From contig NISF01000001.1 in the NCBI GenBank assembly GCA_002270295.1, positions 1,645,129 through 1,709,128 on the forward strand: a stretch of DNA of 64,000 nt. The letters are read 5' to 3'. Under the pieces are notes generated by a model that ran no database searches, was not told the DNA's origin, and was given only the letters and a program-made list of their open reading frames with translations. Origin of the DNA: Enterobacter sp. 10-1 (GTDB taxonomy: Bacteria; Pseudomonadota; Gammaproteobacteria; Enterobacterales; Enterobacteriaceae). Made by a program: the position numbers and the translations under genes. Below are positions 43,421 to 51,943 of this stretch, in pieces (position 1 is the stretch's first letter; each line of letters starts with the position of its first letter).

Positions 43421-44046
43421 CGGACGCTAACCCAACGCTTGCCGACAATCACCGTCAGCGCGACGATCGTCGCGATCGCCGCCAGATGCAGCGCAAAATC
43501 CAGCAGGTGCAGATGCACCGGATGACAAAACGCCAGCAGGCTTACCGCAAGGCTGGCGACGCCGAGCCCCGCCATCGCCAGGCTGCGCGCGGGATAGAGC
43601 GCCCGCGTGCGCCGCAGGCTGGCGATCATCAGCGCCATCATCGGCGTACTGACGACCAGCAGAAAGGTGAAACAGCTGACGCTGTCGTCATCGTGCAGCG
43701 GCGGCGCGTCGCCGGGAATGCTGCTGATGCTCAGGCCGAGCCACATCAGGCCAATGGGCAAAAGGGCCTTCCAGCTGATGCTCCGGCGCCCGGCAATGCT
43801 CATGGTGAACGCGCGGCGAATGGTTAACGTCCCGAGCAAAAATGCCAGCGCCAGCTGCACCACGGCCAGGCTCGCGCCGGGCTGGGACCAGTCGGTCAGG
43901 CCGCGCCGTACGAGGAAGCTGGCGGCGTAGGCGCAAGGCAGGGCAACGGCCAGCCAGCCCGCGACGCGCCAGCCGATCGGCCACGGACGTTTTACCGGGC
44001 GCATTTCGCGGCCCAGTTTTTCAATAAGCAGATTATGATCGGTCAT
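43417..44046 (-). CDS. NrsF-like (DUF1109) membrane anti-sigma factor
   Basis: A 209-residue membrane protein with about six hydrophobic segments, beginning MTDHNLLIEKLGREMRPVKRPWPIGWRVAGW. DUF1109/NrsF proteins are anti-sigma factors for SigF-type ECF sigma factors and sense oxidants or metals through Cys residues; here CAYAASF, SVSCFTFLL and LLAFCHPVHLHLL supply Cys and His. ATG 44046 overlaps the sigma gene by 14 bases. It is the last gene of a four-gene operon. Confidence 0.8.
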   Translation of the reverse strand: MTDHNLLIEKLGREMRPVKRPWPIGWRVAGWLAVALPCAYAASFLVRRGLTDWSQPGASLAVVQLALAFLLGTLTIRRAFTMSIAGRRSISWKALLPIGLMWLGLSISSIPGDAPPLHDDDSVSCFTFLLVVSTPMMALMIASLRRTRALYPARSLAMAGLGVASLAVSLLAFCHPVHLHLLDFALHLAAIATIVALTVIVGKRWVSVR

Positions 44047-44587
44047 GATGAGCTCCAAATCGGCGCAGGTTTTTCAACGCCCGATGCAGCAGCGATTTCA
44101 CCGCCGCTACGCTTAGATTGTTATGGGTGGCCGCTTCCGTCAGGCTCATTTCTCGCAGATGAACGTGCTCGACAATTTCGCGCTGGCGCAGGGGAAGCTG
44201 CTGCAGATAGCCCGCCAGCTCCTCCCGGCTGTCCTGGCGCGGCGGATCGGCAGTTGCCGCCTCGGGCAGCACCTCGTCAGAGAGTTCCCAGTGCTGATAG
44301 CGCCCGCGCCGTCGCAGCGCGTCAACGGATCGGGCCGAGATAATCGCCAGCAGCCAGGGCAGAAAGGGAAAGGCCGGATCGTAGGTGTGACGTACCCGAT
44401 GTACGCTGAGCAGTACATCCTGGATAACATCTTCCACCAGCGCCTCGTCGGCGATCCGTTTCCGCACCTGCGAACGGATCACCGGCACCAGCGCTTTGAG
44501 CAGGCGGGTGTAGGCGAGCTGATCCCCCGCCTGCGCCTGCTCCATTAGCGCGGGCCAGCTGTCGCGCGCGCTATCGTTTGTTTGCAT
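44033..44587 (-). CDS. ECF-type sigma factor, SigF/NrsF class
   Basis: A 184-residue sigma factor: region 2 from AYTRLLKALVPVIRSQVRKRIADEALVEDVIQDVLLSVHRVRHTYDPAFPFLPWLLAI and region 4 from LAGYLQQLPLRQREIVEHVHLREMSLTEAATHNNLSVAAVKSLLHRALKNLRRF. The YDP-x-FPFLPWLLAI stretch and the DUF1109 partner mark the SigF-type group. It lies 14 bases after the DsbD-like gene and presumably drives its own operon. Confidence 0.88.
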   Translation of the reverse strand: MQTNDSARDSWPALMEQAQAGDQLAYTRLLKALVPVIRSQVRKRIADEALVEDVIQDVLLSVHRVRHTYDPAFPFLPWLLAIISARSVDALRRRGRYQHWELSDEVLPEAATADPPRQDSREELAGYLQQLPLRQREIVEHVHLREMSLTEAATHNNLSVAAVKSLLHRALKNLRRFGAHHDRS

Positions 44588-44601
44588 AATCCGCCTTGTT
44601 A

Positions 44602-45834
44602 TTACGCCTTTTTGCCGGCGGCCTGGGTCAGGGCGTTGACCACAATCCCCGGCGTCAGCACCTGCGGCAGGACTTTCGGCGGCCCGCCGTCGGCCGGATA
44701 AACCACATACAGCGGCAGTCCGCCCTGGCCGAACTGGTTGAGCGCATCGTCTACGTCCGGATTAAATTTAGTCGAGTCCGCCACCATATAGACGGTATCG
44801 GTTTTTGCCAGCGCCTCTTTCACCGCCTGGGTGGAGAGCGACGTTTTCTCATTCACCTGGCAGGTAATACACCAGGAGGCGGTAAAGTTGACGAAGATAG
44901 CCTTACCGTGACCGCGCTGCGCGGCGACGGTTTGCGGCGTCCAGCGCTGGGACGACACCTCCGCCGTTTGCCCGACATCCGGCGAGGAGGCGGCGGGTTT
45001 AACCAGCCCCGGCAGCGGCGCAATGACCGCCACAATCAGCGCGGCGGTAACCGCAAACAGGGCCTTGTGTCCCTTGCCCTGGAAGGCGCGACGTTGCGCA
45101 ATGCCGTACAGCCAGGCGGCGAAGCTGAGCACCACCGAGGCGGCAAGCAGGGCGGCTAACGCCGCGCTCCCGGCCTGCTGGGCCAGGACCCACACCAGCC
45201 ATGCCCAGGCGCCAAACATCGGAAAGGCGAGCGCGCGTTTAAGGATATCCATCCACGGACCGGGGCGCGGCAATATTCTGGCGAGCGCCGGAAAGAGCGA
45301 CACCAGGGTAAAGGGCGCGGCGAAGCCGAATGCCAGCGCGAGGAAGATGGTTAACGACACCGCCGGCGGCTGGACCAACGCGTAGCCAATCGCACTGGCC
45401 ATAAAGGGCGCGGCGCAGGGCGTGGCGACCACGATCGCCAGCGCGCCGGTTAGCGCCGAGCGGATAAAAGCGCCGCGGCCGATATCCAGCCCGCCGACGC
45501 GCTGCGCCGTCAGCCCGACTTCAAAGACGCCAAGCAGGTTAAGCGCCGCGCCGAGGATCGTCAGGGAGAGCAGCGCGATCACCAGCGGCGACTGCAGCTG
45601 GAAGCCCCAGCCGACGGCGGTGCCGCCGGCGCGAATCGCCAGCAGAATGCCCGCCAGCGCCATCATGGTGATAACGACGCCGAGCAAAAACGCCAGGCCT
45701 TCACGGCGGGCGCTGGCGGCGTTATCAGAGTGACGCAGCAGCCCCAGCGCCTTCAGGGAGATCACCGGAAAAACGCAGGGCATAAAGTTGAGAATGATGC
45801 CGCCAATAAAGGCGGCCAGCATCGCGGTTAACAT
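44602..45834 (-). CDS. DsbD-like thiol:disulfide interchange protein without N-terminal domain
   Basis: A 410-residue protein with eight or so membrane segments and a C-terminal thioredoxin-like domain. Redox Cys pairs: NFMPCVFPV and ATPCAAPF in the membrane part, and SWCITCQVNE in the thioredoxin domain (about residue 322). It lacks the periplasmic N-terminal domain of full DsbD (about 565 residues) and so resembles CcdA-thioredoxin or ScsB-type variants. It probably passes electrons to the periplasm, plausibly to the co-encoded exported peroxiredoxin 15 bases upstream. Confidence 0.85.
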   Translation of the reverse strand: MLTAMLAAFIGGIILNFMPCVFPVISLKALGLLRHSDNAASARREGLAFLLGVVITMMALAGILLAIRAGGTAVGWGFQLQSPLVIALLSLTILGAALNLLGVFEVGLTAQRVGGLDIGRGAFIRSALTGALAIVVATPCAAPFMASAIGYALVQPPAVSLTIFLALAFGFAAPFTLVSLFPALARILPRPGPWMDILKRALAFPMFGAWAWLVWVLAQQAGSAALAALLAASVVLSFAAWLYGIAQRRAFQGKGHKALFAVTAALIVAVIAPLPGLVKPAASSPDVGQTAEVSSQRWTPQTVAAQRGHGKAIFVNFTASWCITCQVNEKTSLSTQAVKEALAKTDTVYMVADSTKFNPDVDDALNQFGQGGLPLYVVYPADGGPPKVLPQVLTPGIVVNALTQAAGKKA

Positions 45835-45849
45835 CGCTGGCCTCTTTAC

Positions 45850-46422
45850 TTAATGGGTTTGCGGGTGAGAAGCGTCGTACTGCTTCACGGCAGCGAGCGT
45901 TTTCTCAATATGTGCATCCGGGTTTCTATCAGTGTAACTCAGCAGGATGTTGCCATCCGGCGCAATCACGTACGAAGTGCGATCGGAGAGCGTTTTACCT
46001 TTCATCTCCATCAGCGTCTGATACTGCGCGGCGACTTTAGCTCCCGGGTCCGCCGCGACGGCGAACTTATCGCGACACTCCAGTTTGGAGAAGTCGCTGA
46101 CCTGGTCGGTATTACCCGCGGTTACGCCAACGACGGTGGCCCCCATTTTAGTGAAGCTGTCGGTAGCTTCCGCGAAGTCATGAGCTTCAATGGTACAGCC
46201 GGCGCTAAAGGCCGCCGGGAAGAAATAGAGCACCACCGGCCCCTTTTGCAGCGCCTGCTGCAGGGAGAAAGTCAGCGGTTTACCGGCGAGGGCGCCCTGC
46301 AGCTTAAAGTCCGGCGCTTTAGCGCCCACGGGCAGCGCCGCGCCGGCGTTGAACGCGGTGGCGGACAGACCCAGCGCGGCGGTCATAGTCAGGGTACGGA
46401 TGAGGTTTTTAATGCGTGTCAT
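45850..46422 (-). CDS. Exported AhpC/Bcp-type peroxiredoxin
   Basis: A 190-residue peroxiredoxin with a signal peptide (NLIRTLTMTAALGLSATAFNAGA) and the peroxidatic Cys in FFPAAFSAGCTIEAHDFAEA; a second Cys in KLECRDKF could resolve. Export of a Bcp-like enzyme is unusual but fits the periplasmic electron supply from the adjacent DsbD-like protein. AGGAG precedes ATG 46422. It is first in the peroxiredoxin, DsbD-like, sigma, anti-sigma operon, suggesting an envelope oxidative-stress response. Confidence 0.85.
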   Translation of the reverse strand: MTRIKNLIRTLTMTAALGLSATAFNAGAALPVGAKAPDFKLQGALAGKPLTFSLQQALQKGPVVLYFFPAAFSAGCTIEAHDFAEATDSFTKMGATVVGVTAGNTDQVSDFSKLECRDKFAVAADPGAKVAAQYQTLMEMKGKTLSDRTSYVIAPDGNILLSYTDRNPDAHIEKTLAAVKQYDASHPQTH

Positions 46423-46580
46423 TATCTGCTCCTGCGATTTTGGGGAGTGCCGGTTTGGCCAAACTCGTTCATCTCAGCTATTCAATTCGCCGCAGCGGAG
46501 GGAAAAGTTGCGCGCAGGTGAAAAAAAAGTGCGCCCGGCCGATGACGCGATGAGTCGGGCGCAGAACGGAGGGAGAGAAC

Positions 46581-46604
46581 GCCGGCTAAAGGGGTTCAGC
46601 CGGC
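46581..46604 (-). terminator. Hairpin after digH
   Basis: GCCGGCT (46581-46587) and AGCCGGC (46598-46604) form a perfect 7-bp stem 8 bases beyond the digH stop. The following minus-strand sequence is only moderately T-rich (GTTCTCT). Confidence 0.5.
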
Positions 46605-46612
46605 GGGATGGG

Positions 46613-47974
46613 CTAACTTCCCCAGCGGTTCTGCAGATAGTTGACGGCCTGCCGGGTCTGCGGCTGGTTCAGGTTGTTCTCGCGGAACAGAATGGTGCCC
46701 TGGATTTCGGGAATCGACTCGTTGAGGTCCAGCTGCTTTTTCAGCTCCGGCACGCCGCCGTTAACCATCCAGTCGGGTTCATTTTTTGACGGTTCGCCGA
46801 CTTTGTAGAGCGCCACGCCGATATAGAGCCGCGTACGGGTAGGCTTGACGACCTCCGCCCACCATTTCGCCAGCACGTCGTAGCGGGCGGCGTCGCGCGC
46901 AAAGGGCCAGTACAGCTGAGGCGCGATGTAGTCGAGCAGCCCCTGCTGTACCCAGCTGCGGGTATCGGCGTAGGACTCATCATAGGCCGCCGCGCCGCGG
47001 GTGTCTGAGCCGGCGGGATCGTGGGAGCGGTTGCGCCACACGCCGGCCGGGCTGACGCCAAACTCAACGTTGGGGTTAATCTGCTTAATCGTGCGCGACA
47101 CCTGCGCAATCAGCTGCTGCGTATTGTGCCGGCGCCAGTCCGCTTTGCTGGCGAACCCCTGGCCATACTGTTGGAAGGTTTGATTGTCGTTAAGGGCTGA
47201 GCCCGCCGTCTCGGTGTAGAAATAGTCGTCAAACTGCACGCCGTCGACCGGGTAGCGCTGCACGACTTCGGCGACGATGCCGGTTATCCAGTCGCGAGCC
47301 TGCGGAATGCCCGGGTCGAGGACAAAGCGGTCGCTTGCGGTGCGGATCCAGTCGCGATGCAGCACAAATACGCTGGCCGGACTTTGCGACTGCGTGCGGT
47401 TCAGCTCGGCGACGGTTTTCGGGCGGGTGTTCACCGAGACGCGGTAGGGGTTAAACCAGGCGTGAACCCGCATCCCGCGCTTATGCGCTTCATCCAGCAT
47501 AAACTGCAGCGGATCGTAGCCCGGGTCCTCGCCGATGGCGCCGGTCAGCATATCGGACCACGGTAAAATCTTTGAGGGCCACAGCGCGGTGCCGTCGGGT
47601 TTGACCTGGAAGAACACGGTGTTAATCCCGAGGCGCTGCAGATTATCGAGCTTGGCGATCAGCGCCACCTTTTGCTGGCTAATCCGGCTTTCCGGGCTGC
47701 TGGCAATGATCGAGCCCACCGGCGGCCAGTCGAGGCGTGAGACCGTCGTCAGCCAGACCCCGCGTACCGGCCCATGCGTTTTGGGCAGCGCCGGCTGTTT
47801 AACCGCTGGCGGCAGCGGCGTAACCAGCGAGCGAGGCGGCTGGCTGCTGCAGCTGGCGAGGATAAAGGCGGTCGCCACCAACGCGGCCGATGCGGCCACG
47901 GTAGCCATAAAAAAGCGACGAGAGCGGATAGTCATAGACGTGGGCTTATTCTGTGAGTCGCGTAAAAGAAGCAT
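46613..47974 (-). CDS. digH: DigH, lipoprotein glycosyl hydrolase acting on denuded peptidoglycan
   Basis: A 453-residue GH10-like lipoprotein, close to E. coli YddW/DigH, which cleaves glycan strands lacking stem peptides at the division septum. Lipobox LASC in AFILASCSSQ; catalytic domain motifs LGINTVFFQVKPDGTALWPS, PYRVSVNT, DGVQFDDYFY and GVSPAGVWRNRSHDP. The start is uncertain: ATG 47974 or ATG 47935 both lack a clear ribosome-binding site; the longer form resembles the E. coli N-terminus. Confidence 0.93.
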   Translation of the reverse strand: MLLLRDSQNKPTSMTIRSRRFFMATVAASAALVATAFILASCSSQPPRSLVTPLPPAVKQPALPKTHGPVRGVWLTTVSRLDWPPVGSIIASSPESRISQQKVALIAKLDNLQRLGINTVFFQVKPDGTALWPSKILPWSDMLTGAIGEDPGYDPLQFMLDEAHKRGMRVHAWFNPYRVSVNTRPKTVAELNRTQSQSPASVFVLHRDWIRTASDRFVLDPGIPQARDWITGIVAEVVQRYPVDGVQFDDYFYTETAGSALNDNQTFQQYGQGFASKADWRRHNTQQLIAQVSRTIKQINPNVEFGVSPAGVWRNRSHDPAGSDTRGAAAYDESYADTRSWVQQGLLDYIAPQLYWPFARDAARYDVLAKWWAEVVKPTRTRLYIGVALYKVGEPSKNEPDWMVNGGVPELKKQLDLNESIPEIQGTILFRENNLNQPQTRQAVNYLQNRWGS

Positions 47975-48507
47975 TTTCGTATTATGCGCATTTAAGTCAA
48001 TCCTTAGTATGGGGAATTATCTGGGCCTGGGGTCGGCGCTTTTTACGATTGCCGCAGGCGTAATCTATTTTTTTAACTGCGTATTAAAACAACGCGACGA
48101 AACAATCGCTCTTGCTATCTCGTTCACAATATTGCAACAGAATTTTTCACGCTCATGATCATTTTCGCACTTTTGCACCAGGCCAGTGCGCAACGTCAGC
48201 AAAGAACAACTATGTTTAGCTCGCGGGTCGGAACGGATGCCGCAGTCCTCAATTCGCCACGTGATGGCAACATATCTCCTGACCTGTCCTGAAATGCACG
48301 TTGGTCGGTGGCGGTAACCGCGGCTGTTACGCGTTGCTCTCATCTATTAGTAAGCGATCTGTCATGTCATTTCTTCCTGGCGGGATTTTTGCTTCTTCCA
48401 CCTTTAGCCGCTGCGGCTGGATAACGGCCTTCGGCAAACAAAACGGTAAGTGATATTTTCCGCGCCATTTAATGGCGCCAGGTTATAAATCGCTGAGGAA
48501 TATCTGA
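47975..48507. other. Gap between digH and the branched-chain amino-acid operon
   Basis: Contains divergent promoter regions; A/T-rich around 48050-48170. Near the right end GCGCCATT-T-AATGGCGC (48462-48478) is a perfect 8-bp palindrome about 30 bases before the binding-protein start and could be an operator or leader hairpin. No convincing coding frame. Confidence 0.45.
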
Positions 48508-49623
48508 ATGTCTCTGAAACTGAAAAAGTTGACTCTTCATTTTGCGATTGCAGGTTGTATGAGTGTGGCATTTTGCGCACAGGCGGATGTGAAGATTGGC
48601 GTTGCCGGGCCGTTCACCGGACCTAATGCCTCCTATGGCGCTCAGTACTGGAAAGGGGCATCGCAGGCGGTAGCAGACATTAACGCGGCGGGAGGAATTA
48701 AGGGCGAAAAAATTGTGCTGGTGCAGGGGGATGACGCCTGCGAACCGAAGCAGGCCGTCGCGGTAGCCAACCGCCTGGTTGATGAGTCGGGGGTTTCCGC
48801 GGTTGTCGGACACTTCTGTTCGTCATCGACGATGCCGGCATCCGAAGTGTACGACGAGGCGGGGATCCTGACGATTACGCCGGGGTCGACTAACCCGCTG
48901 ATCACCGAGCGCGGGATGAAGGATATGTTCCGTATGTGCGGCCGCGACGATCAGCAGGGGGCGATCGCGGCAGACTATATGCTTGATGTGCTGAAGGCGA
49001 AGAAAATAGCCGTCATTCATGACAAGGACACCTACGGTCAGGGGCTCGCCGACGCCACCCGCGCGGCGCTGGCAAAACGCGGTACCAAAGAGGTGCTGTA
49101 CGAAGGGCTATCGCGGGGTGAGAAAGACTTCAACGCCCTGGTCACCAAAATTGGCGCGCTGAAGCCTGACGTGGTCTATTTCGGCGGCTGCCATCCGGAA
49201 GCCGGCCCGCTGGTGCGTCAGATGAGGGAGCAGGGGCTGCAGGCGAAATTCTTCTCCGGCGACTGTGTCGTTACCGAGGAGCTGGTGACTACTGCCGGCG
49301 GCCCGCAGTTTACCAACGGCGTACTGATGACGTTTGGTAAAGATCCGCGAACCATTGCTGAGGGCAAAACGGTTATTGAGAAATTCCGCGCCAGCGGCTT
49401 CGAGCCGGAAGGCTATACCCTGTACGCCTACGCGTCTATCCAGGCTATCGCCGCGGCCTATAACGCGGTGGGCGCCGACAACACCAAGGCCAGCGAGTGG
49501 CTGAAAAATCACAGCGTTGATACGGTTATGGGCAAAAAGGCCTGGGACGGTAAAGGCGATCTGAAGGTGTCGGATTATGTGGTCTACGCATGGGATGACA
49601 AGGGCAAGTATCACCAGCTTTAA
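48508..49623 (+). CDS. Branched-chain amino-acid ABC transporter substrate-binding protein (LivJ/LivK-like)
   Basis: A 371-residue periplasmic binding protein: signal peptide MSLKLKKLTLHFAIAGCMSVAFCAQA, then DVKIGVAGPFTGPNASYGAQYWKGASQAVADINAAGGI, GHFCSSSTMPASEVY and VYFGGCHPEAGPLVRQMREQG, the standard pattern of LIV-binding proteins. First gene of a five-gene operon with two permeases and two ATPases. Because it lies in a terminus-like region, it is likely an extra system beside the housekeeping livKHMGF; the exact ligand may differ. Confidence 0.92.
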   Translation: MSLKLKKLTLHFAIAGCMSVAFCAQADVKIGVAGPFTGPNASYGAQYWKGASQAVADINAAGGIKGEKIVLVQGDDACEPKQAVAVANRLVDESGVSAVVGHFCSSSTMPASEVYDEAGILTITPGSTNPLITERGMKDMFRMCGRDDQQGAIAADYMLDVLKAKKIAVIHDKDTYGQGLADATRAALAKRGTKEVLYEGLSRGEKDFNALVTKIGALKPDVVYFGGCHPEAGPLVRQMREQGLQAKFFSGDCVVTEELVTTAGGPQFTNGVLMTFGKDPRTIAEGKTVIEKFRASGFEPEGYTLYAYASIQAIAAAYNAVGADNTKASEWLKNHSVDTVMGKKAWDGKGDLKVSDYVVYAWDDKGKYHQL

Positions 49624-49731
49624 CCGTTTGCTGAACTCTTTGTCCCTATAAAAAAGGGCGTCGTACTACTGAAGGCAGCGCGCGGCGGGAGCTTTGCCGG
49701 TCGCTGCCTGCTTACTGGCAGGATGGTTTCT

Positions 49732-50646
49732 ATGGAAGCGTTTTTTCTGCAACAACTGATTAATGGGCTGACGCTGGGAGCCGTTTACGGATTAATTGCC
49801 ATCGGCTACACCATGGTTTACGGCATTATCGGGATGATTAACTTCGCGCATGGCGAAGTGTATATGGTTTCCGCCTACCTTTGCGCCATCGGCCTGGCGC
49901 TACTCTCCTGGTTTGGCATTCACTCCTTTCCGGTTTTGATCTTCGGCACGCTGGTGTTCACCATTGTGGTGACCGGCGTTTACGGCTGGACTATTGAGCG
50001 TATCGCCTATCGGCCGCTGCGCAATTCAACCCGCCTGGCGCCGTTAATCTCGGCTATCGGCATGTCGCTTATCCTGCAGAACTATGTGCAAATCAGCCAG
50101 GGACCGAACCAGCAGGGCATCCCGACCCTGCTGACGGGGGTGCTGCGCTTCGAGGTTGGCGACGGCGTGGTGCAAATTACGTGGACCAAAATATTTATTC
50201 TCGTCGCCGCGCTGGTGGGGATGATGATCCTCTCGTGGGTCATTAATCATACCCGGCTGGGGCGGGTATGCCGGGCGACGCAGCAGGATCGGCGCATGGC
50301 TGCAATCCTCGGCATTAATACCGACCGGGTTATCTCGCTGGTCTTTATGATCGGCGCCGCGATGGCCGGGCTGGCCGGGGTGCTGGTGACGATGAATTAC
50401 GGCACCTTCGATTTTTATATCGGCTTCATTATTGGCATTAAGGCCTTTACCGCAGCGGTGCTGGGAGGGATTGGATCCCTGCCGGGAGCGATGCTGGGCG
50501 GTCTGCTGCTGGGCGTGGCTGAAGCCCAGTTTGCCGGGATGGTGAACTCTGATTACAAAGACGTGTTTTCCTTCGCTCTGCTGGTGGCAATTTTGATATT
50601 TCGCCCTCAGGGGCTGCTGGGTCGTCCGATGGTCGCAAAGGTTTAA
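49732..50646 (+). CDS. livH: Branched-chain amino-acid ABC transporter permease LivH
   Basis: A 304-residue permease with eight or so membrane segments; QQLINGLTLGAVYGLIAIGYTMVYGIIGMINFAHGE at the N-terminus and GLRVCRATQQ-like RLGRVCRATQQDRRMAAILGI in the coupling loop mark LivH. GAMLGGLLLGVAEAQF near the end. AGGA 8 bases before ATG 49732 favours it over ATG 49723. Confidence 0.92.
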   Translation: MEAFFLQQLINGLTLGAVYGLIAIGYTMVYGIIGMINFAHGEVYMVSAYLCAIGLALLSWFGIHSFPVLIFGTLVFTIVVTGVYGWTIERIAYRPLRNSTRLAPLISAIGMSLILQNYVQISQGPNQQGIPTLLTGVLRFEVGDGVVQITWTKIFILVAALVGMMILSWVINHTRLGRVCRATQQDRRMAAILGINTDRVISLVFMIGAAMAGLAGVLVTMNYGTFDFYIGFIIGIKAFTAAVLGGIGSLPGAMLGGLLLGVAEAQFAGMVNSDYKDVFSFALLVAILIFRPQGLLGRPMVAKV

Positions 50647-50656
50647 GGGGTAAAGC

Positions 50657-51943
50657 ATGGGTGAAGCATCGCGCAAGCAAGGGCTGGATATTAAAAAAAG
50701 CCTGATTGATAGCGTTCTGGCGGGGCTATGTGCGCTGATAGTGTTTGGACCGATCGTCGGCATTGTGCTGAAAGGCTACAGTTTTGAACTCTCCACCCAG
50801 CGGGTGGTGGTCATCGTCGCGGTGGTGATGGCCGGCAGGCTGCTGCTGAGCCTGCTGCTGCAAAGCCGCGGCGGACGCAAATTTATCGCCCGTTTTGAAG
50901 GGGCCGATGACGGGGTCTACGTCCGTCCGGTCGGCTACCGCTCGCGGCTGCGCTGGATCGTGCCGCTGCTGCTGGTGGCGGCGGCGATCTTTCCGGCTAT
51001 CGCCACCAAGTATCTGCTGACGGTGGCCATTCTTGGGCTGATTTACGTGCTGCTCGGGCTCGGGCTGAATATCGTGGTGGGGCTCGCCGGCCTGCTTGAT
51101 TTGGGCTACGTGGCGTTCTATGCGATTGGCGCCTATGGCCTGGCGCTGGGCTACCAGTATCTGGGGCTCGGATTTTGGGCGATGCTGCCGCTGGGGGCCA
51201 TCATGGCGGCGCTGGCGGGGGCGCTGCTCGGCTTTCCGGTGCTGCGAATGCACGGGGACTATCTGGCGATCGTCACCCTGGGGTTTGGCGAAATTATTCG
51301 TCTGGTGCTGAATAACTGGGTCAGCTTTACCGGCGGGCCGAACGGCGTTTCCGTGCCGGCGCCCACGTTGTTCGGGCTGGAGTTCGGGCGCAGGGCGAAA
51401 GACGGCGGGGTGCCGATCCATGAGTTTCTGCACGTTAGCTACAACCCCAACCTGAAGTTTATCTTTATCTATGGCGTGCTGTGCCTGGTGGTGGTGCTGG
51501 TGCTGTTTATCAAACACCGCTTAACGCGAATGCCTATCGGCCGAGCGTGGGAAGCGCTGCGCGAGGACGAAATTGCCTGCCGCGCGATGGGGCTCAACCA
51601 CGTGCTGGTTAAGCTTTCGGCCTTTATGCTCGGCGCGTCTACCGCCGGTATTGCCGGGGTCTTTTTCGCTACCTACCAGGGGTTTGTTAACCCGACGTCA
51701 TTCACCTTTTTTGAGTCCGCGCTCATTCTGGCCATTGTGGTGCTGGGCGGCATGGGTTCAACGCTGGGGGTGGTGCTGGCGGCCTTTGTGCTGACCGTCG
51801 CGCCCGAGCTGCTGCGCGGTTTCGATGAGTATCGCGTCCTGCTGTTTGGCGTGCTGATGGTACTGATGATGATCTGGCGGCCGCGCGGGCTGGTGCGAAC
51901 CAGCCGCATGGGGGTTACCGTGCGCAAGGGAGTGGCACCATGA
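50657..51943 (+). CDS. livM: Branched-chain amino-acid ABC transporter permease LivM
   Basis: A 428-residue permease with the LivM-type N-terminal extension of two extra membrane segments (about 1-110) followed by the core permease: LGLNIVVGLAGLLDLGYVAFYAIGAY, GDYLAIVTLGFGEIIRLVLNN, and coupling-loop motif IGRAWEALREDEIACRAMGLNH. Ten bases after livH; ATGA overlap with livG. Confidence 0.93.
   Translation: MGEASRKQGLDIKKSLIDSVLAGLCALIVFGPIVGIVLKGYSFELSTQRVVVIVAVVMAGRLLLSLLLQSRGGRKFIARFEGADDGVYVRPVGYRSRLRWIVPLLLVAAAIFPAIATKYLLTVAILGLIYVLLGLGLNIVVGLAGLLDLGYVAFYAIGAYGLALGYQYLGLGFWAMLPLGAIMAALAGALLGFPVLRMHGDYLAIVTLGFGEIIRLVLNNWVSFTGGPNGVSVPAPTLFGLEFGRRAKDGGVPIHEFLHVSYNPNLKFIFIYGVLCLVVVLVLFIKHRLTRMPIGRAWEALREDEIACRAMGLNHVLVKLSAFMLGASTAGIAGVFFATYQGFVNPTSFTFFESALILAIVVLGGMGSTLGVVLAAFVLTVAPELLRGFDEYRVLLFGVLMVLMMIWRPRGLVRTSRMGVTVRKGVAP

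Noticed and set aside
46423..46560. A SigF-type promoter upstream of the peroxiredoxin gene
   Set aside because: No convincing -35/-10 pair of the known SigF type was found by eye.
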